Source: Nocardioides marmotae (lineage in GTDB: Bacteria > Actinomycetota > Actinomycetes > Propionibacteriales > Nocardioidaceae). From it: a stretch of 64,000 nucleotides of DNA. The notes beneath the pieces are model-generated. The model had not been told where the DNA came from and searched no databases. It was given only the letters and a program-made list of their open reading frames with translations. This document shows positions 51,315-60,897 of the stretch, one piece after another (positions within the stretch are counted from its first letter, which is position 1; each line of letters starts with the position of its first letter). The stretch is from contig NZ_CP053660.1 of NCBI RefSeq assembly GCF_013177455.1, positions 3,906,001 to 3,970,000 of the forward strand. Direction: 5' to 3'. Position numbers and translations under genes: made by a program.

Positions 51315-52529
51315 GTGAGCACCGATCCCCCGTCCGTGCCCGACCCCCGCGCGGACGGACCGCTGGCCGGCCTCCTGGTCGCCGACTTCTCCCGCGTGCT
51401 CGCCGGGCCGTACGCCACGATGCTGCTGGCCGACCTCGGCGCCGAGGTGGTCAAGGTGGAGAGCCCCGCCGGCGACGACACCCGCCACTGGGTGCCCCCG
51501 CGCCGCGGCGAGACCGGCACCTACTACCTGGCCATCAACCGCGGCAAGCGCTCGATCGTCCTGGACCTCAAGGACGAGGACGACGTCGAGGTCGCCCACG
51601 AGCTGTCGCGCCGCGCCGACGTGTTCATCCACAACTTCAAGCCCGGCGGCCTCGACCGGTTCGGCCTCGGGTACGACGACGTCGCGGCCCGCAACCCCGG
51701 CAGCGTCTACTGCTCGATCAGCGGGTTCGGCTCCACCGGCGGCGCGCACCTGCCCGGCTACGACCTGCTCGTCCAGGCGATGTCGGGGTTGATGAGCCTC
51801 ACCGGCGACCCCGACGGGCCGCCGTACCGCGCCGGCATCTCGGTCTTCGACGTGATGACCGGCCTGCACTCGGTCATCGGCATCCTCGCCGCGCTGCGCC
51901 ACCGCGACGCCACCGGCGAGGGCCAGCACGTCGAGACCAACCTGCTCGCGACGGCGATGTCCTCCCTGGTCAACCAGACCTCGGCGTACGTCGCCGGCGG
52001 GGTCGTCCCCGGACGGATGGGCAACGCCCACCTCAGCCTGTTCCCCTACGAGCCGCTCGCGACGGGCGACGGCGACCTCGTGATCGCCGCGGGCAACGAC
52101 GGCCAGTTCCGCAAGCTGGTGGAGGCGATGGGGCTGCCCGAGCTCGCCGAGGACGAGCGGTTCCGCAGCGTGGGGCTGCGCAACGACCACCGCGAGGAGC
52201 TGCGGCCGCTGCTGCTGGACCGGCTCGCCACCCGCTCGGCGCAGGAGTGGTTCGCCGACCTCAGTGCCGCCGGCATCCCCTGCGGCCCGATCAACGACGT
52301 GCGCGGTGGCGTCGAGCTGGCCACCTCCCTCGGCCTGGACCCGGTCGTGGAGGTCGCCGGCGTGCCGACGGTCCGCAACCCGATCCGGCTCAGCGCGACC
52401 CCGGCCCGCTACGACCTGCCGCCGCCGGCGCTGGACGGCCACGGCGAGGAGATCCGCCGCTGGCTCGGCTTCGCGCCGCACGCCCACGCCGGCGCCGCCC
52501 CCGCCGAGCCGCCCGCGCCCTCCGCCTGA
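51315..52529 (+). CDS. CaiB/BaiF-type (family III) CoA-transferase
   Basis: 404 residues. LLVADFSRVLAGPYATMLLADLGAEVVKVESP opens the family, and AGISVFDVMTGLHSVIG holds the catalytic Asp that carries the CoA thioester. It moves CoA between carboxylic acids. GTG 51315 has GGAG at 8 nt; an upstream GTG at 51273 would include the operator and is unlikely. First gene of a three-gene operon. Confidence 0.9.
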   Translation: MSTDPPSVPDPRADGPLAGLLVADFSRVLAGPYATMLLADLGAEVVKVESPAGDDTRHWVPPRRGETGTYYLAINRGKRSIVLDLKDEDDVEVAHELSRRADVFIHNFKPGGLDRFGLGYDDVAARNPGSVYCSISGFGSTGGAHLPGYDLLVQAMSGLMSLTGDPDGPPYRAGISVFDVMTGLHSVIGILAALRHRDATGEGQHVETNLLATAMSSLVNQTSAYVAGGVVPGRMGNAHLSLFPYEPLATGDGDLVIAAGNDGQFRKLVEAMGLPELAEDERFRSVGLRNDHREELRPLLLDRLATRSAQEWFADLSAAGIPCGPINDVRGGVELATSLGLDPVVEVAGVPTVRNPIRLSATPARYDLPPPALDGHGEEIRRWLGFAPHAHAGAAPAEPPAPSA

Positions 52530-52585
52530 CCCGCCTGACCCGCCTGACCCGCACCCCGCCCGCCCGAGAGGACCCGACCATCGCG

Positions 52586-53407
52586 ATGAGCGACCATCCG
52601 ACGTACCCCACCTCGCTGGGCGTCTCCGACCGGCACACGATCTCGTTGCTGGGCCAGGACCTCTCCACCGACCTGATCGGCAAGGTGAGCTTCGGCCACC
52701 TCGCCTACCGGCTGATCACGCTGCGGGAGCCGACCGCCCCGCAGGCCCGCGTCTTCGAGGCCGTCCTGGTCGCGCTGGCCGACCACGGGTTCACCCCCAC
52801 CGCGATCGCGGCGCGGATGACCTACCTCAGCGCGCCCGAGTCGATCCAGGGCGCCCTGGCCTCGGGGCTGCTCGGCGGCGGGTCGCGGTTCCTCGGGGTC
52901 AGCGAGGACACCGGCCGGTTCCTGGCCGACGCGCTCGCGGGAGCCGACGAGCTGCCGACGACGCCCGAGGGCTGGGACGCACTCGCCGCCGACGCCGTCC
53001 GCCGCCAGCAAGCGGCCGGCCGGTTCGTCCCCGGCCTGGGCCACCACCTGCACAAGGACGGCGACCCACGCATCCCGGCGCTGTACGACATCGCCCGCGA
53101 GGAGGGCCAGCTCGGCCCGCACCTCGCGCTCTTCGAGGCCGTCGGCCGGGTCGCCCCCGAGGTGACCGGCAAGGCGCTGCCGCTCAACGGGGCGGGCGCC
53201 TGCGGGGCGGCGCTGGCCGACATCGGCATCCCGCTGGAGCTGCTGCGCGGCGTGGTGCTCCTGGCCCGGTGTGCCGGGCTGCTCGGGCACATCGCCGAGG
53301 AGGCCCGCGGCCACCACGTGGCCGCGGACGTCTTCGCCGACGTCGAGCGGCACGCGGTGTACGTCGCCCCCGACCCAGCCCCCGCGACCGGCGGCGAGGA
53401 CGCCTGA
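52586..53407 (+). CDS. Citrate-synthase-fold citryl-CoA lyase-like protein
   Basis: 273 residues, clearly shorter than full citrate synthase (about 430). SFGHLAYRLIT, GFTPTAIAARMTYLSAPES, PGLGHHLHKDGDPRIPALY and GLLGHIAEE correspond to the citrate-synthase core, including the His residues of the active site. Such short members are citryl-CoA lyases or related C-C lyases. It may split a CoA-activated ring-cleavage product. Coupled to the preceding CoA-transferase operon, 56 nt apart, with a small CCGCCTGAC triplet repeat in between. Confidence 0.8.
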   Translation: MSDHPTYPTSLGVSDRHTISLLGQDLSTDLIGKVSFGHLAYRLITLREPTAPQARVFEAVLVALADHGFTPTAIAARMTYLSAPESIQGALASGLLGGGSRFLGVSEDTGRFLADALAGADELPTTPEGWDALAADAVRRQQAAGRFVPGLGHHLHKDGDPRIPALYDIAREEGQLGPHLALFEAVGRVAPEVTGKALPLNGAGACGAALADIGIPLELLRGVVLLARCAGLLGHIAEEARGHHVAADVFADVERHAVYVAPDPAPATGGEDA

Positions 53408-54381
53408 TGCGCGCCGCCCGGCTCCACACCTGCGGCGAGCCGCCGCAGGCCATCGACGTCCCCGAGCCGCTCCCGGGCGAGGGCCGGGCGCTGGTCGCGG
53501 TCTCCGCCGCGCCGATCACCCCGCTCGACCTGCTCTGCGCGAGCGGCACGTCGTACTTCGGGGAGCCGGCGACGCCGTACGTCCCCGGCGTGCAGGGGGT
53601 CGGCACCGTCGTGGCCTCGGCCGTGCACGCCCCGGGGACGCGCGTGTGGTTCCCGACCTCCGCCGGGATGGCGCCCGGGGACGGCGCGATGGCCGAGCGT
53701 GCCGTCGTGCCCGACGCCGACCTGGTGCCGCTGACCGGTCGCGTCGACGACGTGCACCTCGCCGCCCTCGGGCTCTCCGCGATCGCCGCGTGGACCGCGC
53801 TGACGCTGACCGGCCGGCTCGAGGCGGGTGAGCGGGTGCTCGTGCTGGGCTCCAGCGGCGTGGTCGGCCGGGTGGGGCTGCAGGCCGCCCGGCTCATCGG
53901 CGCGGGGGCCGTCTTCGGCGCGGCGCTCGAGCCGACGGCCGACGGCGACGCCGCGGCCCTGGGCGCCGACGGCTTCGTGCCGCTGCGCCGCGAGGACGAC
54001 GTCGCGGGGCTGGCCGCCCGGATGCGCGAGGTCGTCGGCGAGGTCGACCTGGTGCTCGACCCGCTGTGCGGGGTGCCCGCCTCAGCCGCGCTGCTGTGCC
54101 TGGCGCCGCGCGGGCGGCTGGTCAACCTCGGCAGCAGCGCCGGCGAGGTCGCGACGTTCTCCTCCGCCCACCTGCGCAGCGGCACCCGCCAGGTGCTGGG
54201 CTACACCAACAACGACCTCACCGCCGAGGAGCGTCGCGCGGCGATGGCCGCCATCGAGGCGCACGCCGCGGCCGGCCGGCTCGCGGTGCCCTACGAGGCG
54301 TTCCCGCTCGAGGACGCCGCCGAGGCGTGGACCCGTCAGCAGCGCGGCGAGGTCCACGGCCGGGCGGTCCTCACCATCTGA
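53407..54381 (+). CDS. Quinone-oxidoreductase-like zinc-free MDR enzyme
   Basis: 324 residues. GroES-like N-terminus (VPGVQGVGTVV) and Rossmann part with VLVLGSSGVVGRVGLQAARLIGA. No zinc ligands. Reduces an enone or quinone with NADPH. Start ATG overlaps the lyase stop by one base (TGATG). It may reduce a double bond in the ring-cleavage product. Confidence 0.85.
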   Translation: MRAARLHTCGEPPQAIDVPEPLPGEGRALVAVSAAPITPLDLLCASGTSYFGEPATPYVPGVQGVGTVVASAVHAPGTRVWFPTSAGMAPGDGAMAERAVVPDADLVPLTGRVDDVHLAALGLSAIAAWTALTLTGRLEAGERVLVLGSSGVVGRVGLQAARLIGAGAVFGAALEPTADGDAAALGADGFVPLRREDDVAGLAARMREVVGEVDLVLDPLCGVPASAALLCLAPRGRLVNLGSSAGEVATFSSAHLRSGTRQVLGYTNNDLTAEERRAAMAAIEAHAAAGRLAVPYEAFPLEDAAEAWTRQQRGEVHGRAVLTI

Positions 54382-54423
54382 GCGGGCGCCCGACCGGGAC
54401 GTGCCAGCCTGGACGGGCCCGGC

Positions 54424-55176
54424 CTAGACGTGGCCGGCGAGCTGCCCCATCCGGGTCTCGAGCGCGGCCAGGTAGGCGTCGCGCTGCTGCGGGCTGAGCC
54501 GGCTGTCCGGCTCGAGCCGGCTGCACGCGGGCAGCACGTCGATCGAGAGCTTCGCCGCCCCGGCGAGGGCGCGCAGCTCGTCGACCCGGTCGCCGAACGG
54601 CGTGCCGCTGCCCGGTGAGTAGGAGCGGACGACCTCGTCGACGTCGTCGAGGAAGAGGTCGACCTTGGTCACCACGACGACCAGCCAGGTCGGCCGGGGG
54701 CGGCGCACCGCCATCGAGGCGATCCGGTGGGCGGTGACGGTCCAGTCCTCCAGCTCGCGAGCCAGCTGCTCCTCGCGGTCGACGGGCACCGCGCCGGTCG
54801 TGCCGGCCGGGCGCCGGCCGGTGGCGTAGCCGTTCGCGACCACGTGCAGCACGCCGTCGACCGGGTCGTCGTGGAAGACCTCGTCGAGCGCGCCCAGCCG
54901 GGTCGCGGCGTTCTCCCCCGGCACCACCCGGAACCGGAAGCCGCGCAGCCGCCGGTCCCGGCGGACCCGCCGCTCCATGACCGCCGATCCGGCCTCCGAG
55001 GGCTCCTCGCGGCGCGGCCGGCCGGCGAGGTGGTCGACCAGCTCGCTCTTGCCGACGCCGGTCATGCCGGTGACGGCCACGGTCGGGTAGCGGTGCTGGA
55101 GCGCGCCGGTCAGGCGGTCGCGGCCGCGCGCGAGGCTGGAGGGTACGGCGCGCAGGCCGCGGCGTGAGTCGCTCAT
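54424..55176 (-). CDS. Small GTP-binding protein (P-loop GTPase)
   Basis: 250 residues. Walker A GMTGVGKSEL (residues 37-46) and a TKVD motif (VVVVTKVDLFLDD) for guanine; an Arg-rich N-terminus. The switch regions are not obvious, so it is a divergent member. Function unknown. Divergent from the OYE gene. Confidence 0.75.
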   Translation of the reverse strand: MSDSRRGLRAVPSSLARGRDRLTGALQHRYPTVAVTGMTGVGKSELVDHLAGRPRREEPSEAGSAVMERRVRRDRRLRGFRFRVVPGENAATRLGALDEVFHDDPVDGVLHVVANGYATGRRPAGTTGAVPVDREEQLARELEDWTVTAHRIASMAVRRPRPTWLVVVVTKVDLFLDDVDEVVRSYSPGSGTPFGDRVDELRALAGAAKLSIDVLPACSRLEPDSRLSPQQRDAYLAALETRMGQLAGHV

Positions 55177-55233
55177 CGTCGTCGAAGGTACCCGAGCCCG
55201 CGCCCGTGACCGCCCGCTCGGCAGGATGGTGCG

Positions 55234-56304
55234 GTGACCTCACTCGCCGACCCGCTCGCGTTCACCCACGGCCCGGCGTGGGCCAACCGGTTCGCCCTCG
55301 CCCCGCTCACCAACACCCAGAGCCACGCGGACGGCACGCTGTCCGACGACGAGCACCACTGGCTCGAGGCGCGCGGCCGCGGCGGCTTCGGCCTGGTCAT
55401 GACGGCGGCGGCGTACGTCGCGCCGGCGGGGCAGGCGTGGGCCGGCCAGCTCGGCATCGCCTCCGACGACCACCTCCCCGGCCTGGCCCGGCTCGCCGAG
55501 GCCCTGCGGGCGACCGGCGCCGCGTCCGCGGTGCAGCTGCACCACGGCGGCCGGCGGGCCGACCCCGCGGTCAGCGGCCGACCGAACCAGTGCCCGTGGG
55601 ACGAGCCCGCCAAGGGCGCGGTCGCGATGACTACCGGCGAGGTCGAGCAGATGGTCGCCGACTTCGTGGCCGCCGCGGTCCGCGCCGAGCGCGCCGGCTT
55701 CGACGGCGTCCAGGTGCACGGCGCCCACGGCTACCTGATCGGGCAGTTCCTCGACGGCCGGCACAACCAGCGCACCGACGGGTACGGCGGCTCCTTCGAC
55801 GACCGCTTCCGCGTCGTGCAGGAGGTGCTCGAGGGCATCCGCGCCGCCACCGGCCCCGACTTCCAGCTGGGGCTGCGGCTGACCCCCGAGGGCAGCGGGA
55901 TCACGCTGGAGGAGGGCCGCGAGACCGCCCGCCGGGTGATGGCCTCGGGGCTGCTGGACCACCTCGACATGTCGCTGTGGGACGTCTTCATGGGCTCGCG
56001 CTTCGGCGCCGAGGGGCTGCTCATCGAGCACTTCACCGACCTGCCCCGCGAGGGCACCCGGCTCGGCGTCGCGGGCAAGGTCGTCTCGGCCACCGACGCC
56101 CGCTGGTGCCTGGAGCAGGGCGCCGACTTCGTCTCCGTCGGCACCGGCGCGATCCTGCACCACGACTTCGCGGCGCGGGCCGTGGCCGACCCCGACTTCC
56201 GCGTGCGCGAGCGGCCCGTCCCCCGCGAGGTGCTGCGGGAGGAGAAGGTCGGCCCGGCCTTCATCGACTACCTCGCCGCCGGCTGGGACGACCTGGTCGC
56301 CTGA
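55234..56304 (+). CDS. NADH:flavin oxidoreductase / old yellow enzyme family
   Basis: 356 residues. TIM-barrel flavoprotein: FALAPLTNTQS, VQLHHGGR and GVQVHGAHGYLIGQFLDGRHNQRTD are classic OYE motifs, including the His pair that binds the substrate oxygen. Reduces activated C=C bonds with NAD(P)H. The 3' end overlaps the convergent aldehyde dehydrogenase gene by 37 nt. Confidence 0.9.
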   Translation: MTSLADPLAFTHGPAWANRFALAPLTNTQSHADGTLSDDEHHWLEARGRGGFGLVMTAAAYVAPAGQAWAGQLGIASDDHLPGLARLAEALRATGAASAVQLHHGGRRADPAVSGRPNQCPWDEPAKGAVAMTTGEVEQMVADFVAAAVRAERAGFDGVQVHGAHGYLIGQFLDGRHNQRTDGYGGSFDDRFRVVQEVLEGIRAATGPDFQLGLRLTPEGSGITLEEGRETARRVMASGLLDHLDMSLWDVFMGSRFGAEGLLIEHFTDLPREGTRLGVAGKVVSATDARWCLEQGADFVSVGTGAILHHDFAARAVADPDFRVRERPVPREVLREEKVGPAFIDYLAAGWDDLVA

Positions 56305-57893
56305 CCTCGGCCTGCTCCCGCCTGCTCCCGGCGTCGCCCGCGGATGGTCTCCAGCGGCCGGCGCGGGAGCTTGGGCAGCTGCGTCGCGTGCCCGTGCAGG
56401 GCCAGCAGCAGCGTGGCCACCGTCGAGTCCTGCTCGGGGGTGCGGTCGAAGGTCGTGAGGTTGAGCGGGGCCTTGAACCGGGTGCGGGTGACCGCCTTGG
56501 CGTAGGTGAACTCCCGCAGCCCGTCGGGCCCGTGGATCCGCCCGAAGCCGGAGTCGCCCACGCCACCGAACGGCAGGGTCGGCACGCCCGCGAACGAGAT
56601 CACCGAGTTGATCGAGGTCATCCCGGTGCGCAGCCGCCGGGCCAGGTCCTCGCCGCGCTTGGCGGTGAAGATCGCCGAGCCCAGGCCGTACTTCCCGGCG
56701 TTGGTCAGCTCCACGGCCTCGTCCATGTCGCGGACCCGGCGCACGGTCACCGTCGGCCCGAAGGTCTCCTCGGTGACCGCCTCGCTGTCCTCGGGCACGT
56801 CGACCAGCACGGTCGGCTGGACGAACCGGTCCCCCACCGCCTCGTTGCCGCCGACCACCGCGCGCCCGCCGCGGGCGAGCGCGTCCGCGACGTGGCGTCG
56901 TACGACGTCGAGCTGGCCGGGCATCGTCATCGGGCCGATCTTGGCGTCGACGTCCGTGCCGGCGTGCACGGCCCGGGCCCGCTCCGCGAGGAGCTCGACG
57001 AACCGGTCGTGGACCCGCTCGTGGACGTAGACCCGCTCGACCCCGGCGCAGGTCTGCCCGGCGTTGGCGAAGGCGCCCCAGGCGGCCGCGTCGGCGGCGG
57101 CCTCGAGGTCGGCGTCCTCGTCGACGAGCAGCGCGTCCTTGCCGCCGGCCTCGATCACCACCGGGGTCAGGGTCTCGGCGCAGGCGGCCATCACCCGCTT
57201 GCCGGTGGCGGTCGAGCCGGTGAAGGCGACCTTGTCGACCCCGGCCCGGCACAGCGCCGCGCCGGTCTCGCCGTACCCGGTCACCACCTGGAGCAGGTCG
57301 TGGTCGGGCACGACCTCGCGCAGGCTGTCGGCCAGCCAGGTGCCGACCCCGGGGGTGAGCTCGCTGGGCTTGAAGACGACCGTGTTGCCGGCGGCCAGGG
57401 CGTAGGCGATCGAGCCCATCGGGGTGAAGACGGGGTAGTTCCACGGCCCGATGACGCCGACGACCCCGAGCGGGCGGTACTCCACCGACGCCGCCTGGTT
57501 GGCCAGCATCAGGCCCGGCGAGACCCGGCGGCGGCCGAGCACCTTCTCGGCGTGGGAGCCGGCCCAGGCGAGGTGGTCGATGGCCAGCGCGCACTCGAGC
57601 TGGGCGTCGCCGTGGGGCTTGCCGGTCTCCTGGTGCACGACGTCGCACAGCTGCGCGAGCCGGCGGGTGATCACCCCGCGCCACTGGGTGAGCACCTCGC
57701 GGCGGCCGTCGAAGCCGAGCCCGGCCCACCACTCCGCGCTGGCGCGGGCGCGGGCGACCGCCGCGCGGACGTCGGCCTCCTCGTGGACCGGGTGGACCCC
57801 GACGACGTCGCCGGTGGCGGGATTGATCGACTCCAGCGTCGGCCGGTCGCCGCCGGGCGCCGCGTCGGAGGGGGCGGTGGTCGTGGTGGTCAT
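56268..57893 (-). CDS. Aldehyde dehydrogenase family protein
   Basis: 541 residues. VIGPWNYPVFTPMG, AFTGSTATGKRV, VIEAGGKDALLVDEDAD (catalytic Glu) and AGQTCAGVERVYV (catalytic Cys) are all intact. Oxidises an aldehyde to an acid with NAD(P). It follows the GMC oxidoreductase gene by one base, so alcohol to aldehyde to acid is the likely path, as for choline or glycol substrates. Confidence 0.92.
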   Translation of the reverse strand: MTTTTTAPSDAAPGGDRPTLESINPATGDVVGVHPVHEEADVRAAVARARASAEWWAGLGFDGRREVLTQWRGVITRRLAQLCDVVHQETGKPHGDAQLECALAIDHLAWAGSHAEKVLGRRRVSPGLMLANQAASVEYRPLGVVGVIGPWNYPVFTPMGSIAYALAAGNTVVFKPSELTPGVGTWLADSLREVVPDHDLLQVVTGYGETGAALCRAGVDKVAFTGSTATGKRVMAACAETLTPVVIEAGGKDALLVDEDADLEAAADAAAWGAFANAGQTCAGVERVYVHERVHDRFVELLAERARAVHAGTDVDAKIGPMTMPGQLDVVRRHVADALARGGRAVVGGNEAVGDRFVQPTVLVDVPEDSEAVTEETFGPTVTVRRVRDMDEAVELTNAGKYGLGSAIFTAKRGEDLARRLRTGMTSINSVISFAGVPTLPFGGVGDSGFGRIHGPDGLREFTYAKAVTRTRFKAPLNLTTFDRTPEQDSTVATLLLALHGHATQLPKLPRRPLETIRGRRREQAGAGRGQATRSSQPAAR

Positions 57894-57894
57894 C

Positions 57895-59493
57895 TCAGGC
57901 CTTTCCGCGCAGCAGGTCGGCGGCCCGCTCGCCGATCATGATCGTGGGGGCGTTGGTGTTGCCGCGGGTCACCATCGGCATGACGCTGGCGTCGGCGACG
58001 CGGAGGCCGTCGACGCCCCGCACCCGCAGCTCGGGGTCGACCACGGAGCGCTCGTCGCCGCCCATCGCGCAGGTGCCGACCGGGTGGTAGAGCGTCTGGG
58101 TGTAGGCGCGGACGTGGTCGGCGAGCTGGGCGTCGGTCGGGTCGTCGCCCCACGCCTCCATCGTCGGCAGGCCCGGCCCGGCGACGTGCTCGGCGAGCGG
58201 GCCGGTGGCGGTGGTCTCCAGCATCCGGCGCATCCCCGCGACCATCGCGTCGAGGTCGGCGGGGTCGTCGTAGTAGCCGGGGTCGATGTCGGGGTGCCAC
58301 CGCGGGTCGGTCGAGCGCAGCCGCAGGGTGCCGCGGCTGGCCACCGAGACCAGGGTCGGGGCGAGCGTCACCTTGCGGGCCGTCGCCTCGTGCAGGCCGT
58401 TGTCCCAGAAGCCGGTCGGCGCCACGTGGGCCTGGAGGTCGGGGGCCGGCAGGTCGTCCCGGGAGCGCCAGAAGCCGCCGCCCTCCCCGACGTTGGAGAC
58501 CAGCGGGCCGGTGCCGGTCGCCTTGGCGCGGAGGAGCTGGCCGAGGTTGTTGTGGTCCATCAGGTCGCTCGTCCCGCGGGTGCGGAAGACCAGCGGCACG
58601 GCCGGGTGGTCGTGCAGGTTCTGACCCACGCCGGGCAGGTCGACGACCACGTCGACCCCGACCTCGCGCAGGTGCGCGCCGGGCCCGATGCCGGAGAGCA
58701 TCAGCAGCTGCGGGGAGTTGACCGCGCCGCCCGCGAGCACGACCTCGCCGTCGACGTACGCCGTACGGGTGCCGGCGCCGTGCTGGTAGGCCACGCCCAC
58801 GGCCCGCCCGCCCTCGACGACGACCCGCTCGACGAGCGCGCCGGTGCGGATCGTGAGGTTCGGGCGGCCCTCGGCCGGCTCGAGGTAGGCCTTCGCGGTC
58901 GACCAGCGGCGGCCCTTGCGGCAGGTGACCTGGTAGAGCCCGGCGCCCTCCTGCTCGGCGCCGTTGAAGTCGTCGGTGGGCTTGAAGCCGGCCGCCACGG
59001 CCGACTCCACCCACGCGGTCGTCAGCGGATGGGTGTACCGGCGGTCCTCGACGTGGAGTGGGCCGTCCTGCCCGTGGAACGGGCCGCCGAGCCGGGTGTT
59101 GCCCTCGGCCCGGACGAACGCCGGGAGCACGTCGTCGTACCCCCACCCGGTGGCGCCGTGGGCGTCGCGCCAGGTGTCGTAGTCGGCCCGGTTCCCGCGG
59201 ATGTAGATCATCGCGTTCATCGAGGAGCAGCCGCCGAGCGCCTTCATCCGCGGCCAGTAGGCGCGGCGGCTCTCCAGCTGCTTCTGCTCGGTGGTCTGGT
59301 AGTTCCAGTCCCACCGGGTCTTGAACAGGTTCGCGAACGCCGCCGGGATGCTCACCTCGTCGGCGTCGGCGGGGCCGCCCGCCTCGAGGAGGAGGACCGA
59401 GACCGACGGGTCCTCGGTCAGCCGGGCGGCGACCACCGCGCCGGCGCTGCCGGCCCCGACCACCACGTGGGTGAAGACTTCCCGATCCGGCAC
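57895..59493 (-). CDS. GMC-family FAD oxidoreductase (choline/alcohol dehydrogenase-like)
   Basis: 532 residues. N-terminal FAD motif VVVGAGSAGAVVAARL, GMC signature GGCSSMNAMIYIRGN, and active-site His/Asn in YHPVGTCAMGG and NTNAPTIMIGERAA. Oxidises a primary alcohol to an aldehyde. GTG 59493 has GGAGG at 5 nt. Operon with aldehyde dehydrogenase. Confidence 0.9.
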   Translation of the reverse strand: MPDREVFTHVVVGAGSAGAVVAARLTEDPSVSVLLLEAGGPADADEVSIPAAFANLFKTRWDWNYQTTEQKQLESRRAYWPRMKALGGCSSMNAMIYIRGNRADYDTWRDAHGATGWGYDDVLPAFVRAEGNTRLGGPFHGQDGPLHVEDRRYTHPLTTAWVESAVAAGFKPTDDFNGAEQEGAGLYQVTCRKGRRWSTAKAYLEPAEGRPNLTIRTGALVERVVVEGGRAVGVAYQHGAGTRTAYVDGEVVLAGGAVNSPQLLMLSGIGPGAHLREVGVDVVVDLPGVGQNLHDHPAVPLVFRTRGTSDLMDHNNLGQLLRAKATGTGPLVSNVGEGGGFWRSRDDLPAPDLQAHVAPTGFWDNGLHEATARKVTLAPTLVSVASRGTLRLRSTDPRWHPDIDPGYYDDPADLDAMVAGMRRMLETTATGPLAEHVAGPGLPTMEAWGDDPTDAQLADHVRAYTQTLYHPVGTCAMGGDERSVVDPELRVRGVDGLRVADASVMPMVTRGNTNAPTIMIGERAADLLRGKA

Positions 59494-59600
59494 GACGTCC
59501 TCCTCGGCTCCCCCGTCGGCTCGGCGGAGTGCCGCGACGGGTGCGAGGAACACTAGGTCGGGTGACGGCGATCACCAAGGGGTGTCCGCGTCCTGCCCTC

Positions 59601-59640
59601 GTGATGCCCGGCGTGCGCCGGGGCGCACGCTGGGCATCAC
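59601..59640. terminator. Strong hairpin terminator
   Basis: GTGATGCCCGGCGTGCGCC (59601-59619) pairs with 59622-59640 over a 2-nt loop with one G-T pair, a 19-bp stem. It ends the DUF5709 gene transcript (minus strand). Confidence 0.85.
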
Positions 59641-59659
59641 GAGGCGAAGCGGGCTGCGC

Positions 59660-60181
59660 TCAGATCTCGTCCTCGTCGACGATGTGGACCGCGGCCTCCT
59701 CGGCAGCGGCGCCCGCCCCGTCGATGCCGACGTCCTGGGCGATCATGTCCTTCTCGACGTCGGTGTGCGCGCCCTCGTCGGGCTCGACCAGGCGGCCGGC
59801 GCGCTGGTCGCCGACCTCCGATCCCCCTCGGATGTCGTCGTTCAGCTCGCCCCGGGCGGCCTCGACCTCGGCCTGCTCGTACGGGTCCGGCTCGGGCACC
59901 TCCTGCTGGAGGCGCTGGTCGAGGGTCTCGCCCATCGCCTCCTCCAGCGGGGTGTTGCCGTAGCCCTGGGCGACGGAGTACTTCTCCGGGGGGCTGTAGC
60001 CCTCGTCGAGCGGGTCACTGATGTCGGGGTTCCCCTGGACCAGGCTGTCGCCCGAGCTCTGCGGCTGCGTCTCGTCATCGACGCTGTAGCCGTGGTAGCT
60101 CTCGTTGTCGCTCGCGTCCTCGGTGCTGTCGACGGCGGGGTCGGTGCCCAGGGCTGCGTTGTCGGAGTCGTTCTCGCTCAT
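59660..60181 (-). CDS. DUF5709 acidic protein
   Basis: 173 residues, very rich in Asp, Glu and Ser. DPLDEGYSPPEKYSV, then TPLEEAMGETLDQRLQQEVP are the conserved DUF5709 features. No membrane segment. Likely an intrinsically disordered, stress-related actinobacterial protein; function unknown. Confidence 0.85.
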   Translation of the reverse strand: MSENDSDNAALGTDPAVDSTEDASDNESYHGYSVDDETQPQSSGDSLVQGNPDISDPLDEGYSPPEKYSVAQGYGNTPLEEAMGETLDQRLQQEVPEPDPYEQAEVEAARGELNDDIRGGSEVGDQRAGRLVEPDEGAHTDVEKDMIAQDVGIDGAGAAAEEAAVHIVDEDEI

Positions 60182-60254
60182 GCCGCCCCGGTACCCGCCC
60201 CGGCCCGCACTATCGGCGGACCCACCTCACAGACGGGGCCGACCCGGCGCCCGG

Positions 60255-60686
60255 TCAGGACCGGAGGCTGAGCTCGGCGGTGACCCGGACGCCGTCGTCG
60301 GCGAGGTCGACGCCCCACCGGTCACAGACGTGGTCGACGATCGCGAGCCCGCGGCCGCGGGCGGCGAACTCCGAGGGGTCCCCCGGCTTGAACCGCTCGA
60401 GGACCTCCTCGCCGAGATCGGTGTCGACGTCGCCGACGACCGTGATCCGGGCGCGGTCGGGGAGGAGGCACCAGGTGGCCTCGACGTGCCCGCAGTCCTG
60501 GGGCCGGCCGTGCTCGACGGCGTTGCTGGCCAGCTCGGAGAAGACCAGGACGGCGTCCTCCACGGCTCGCCGGTCCACGCCGCCGGCCTCGAGGTCACGC
60601 ACGAGGGCCCGTCGGGCATCCGCCACTGCAGTCAGGTCGTGCCAGAGGTGCACCCGGGTGCAGGGCTCCTGGTCGCTGGCGCTCAT
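60255..60686 (-). CDS. ATP-binding anti-sigma factor-like protein (RsbW/HATPase_c_2)
   Basis: 143 residues. VFSELASNAVEHGRPQ (N box) and AARGRGLAIVDHVCDRWGV (G box) define the serine-kinase/anti-sigma ATPase family. Probably phosphorylates an anti-sigma antagonist or binds a sigma factor. Second RsbW-like gene of the window, after 44537. No sigma factor next to it. Confidence 0.85.
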   Translation of the reverse strand: MSASDQEPCTRVHLWHDLTAVADARRALVRDLEAGGVDRRAVEDAVLVFSELASNAVEHGRPQDCGHVEATWCLLPDRARITVVGDVDTDLGEEVLERFKPGDPSEFAARGRGLAIVDHVCDRWGVDLADDGVRVTAELSLRS

Positions 60687-60741
60687 GGCACACAGGTGAG
60701 CCGAGCCCGGCTCGCCCAAACGGGGGGCTCCGGGGCCGGCC

Positions 60742-60897
60742 TCAGACCTCCTGCTCACCGCGCCACCGCAGGTAGAAGACCGTCACGAAGGCGACGAGCA
60801 ACGGGCCGAGGGCGAGCAGCAGCACGAGGAAGCCCTCCGCGCCGTGGAGCGCACCCATGTGCAGCGCGACCGGTGGCGCCAGGCCGGCGGCCGTCAC
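60742..60897 (-). CDS. Small single-span membrane protein, coupled to the polytopic protein
   Basis: 51 residues. One hydrophobic segment (about 21-40, FLVLLLALGPLLVAFVTVFY) followed by LRWRGEQEV. GTG start overlaps the stop of the larger gene upstream (GTGA), so it is translated with it and may be a subunit. Too small for confident family assignment. Confidence 0.65.
   Translation of the reverse strand: MTAAGLAPPVALHMGALHGAEGFLVLLLALGPLLVAFVTVFYLRWRGEQEV

Noticed and set aside
52524..52552. CCGCCTGAC triplet repeat after the CoA-transferase stop as a regulatory element.
   Set aside because: It is short and probably a slippage product; no palindrome or other sign of function.
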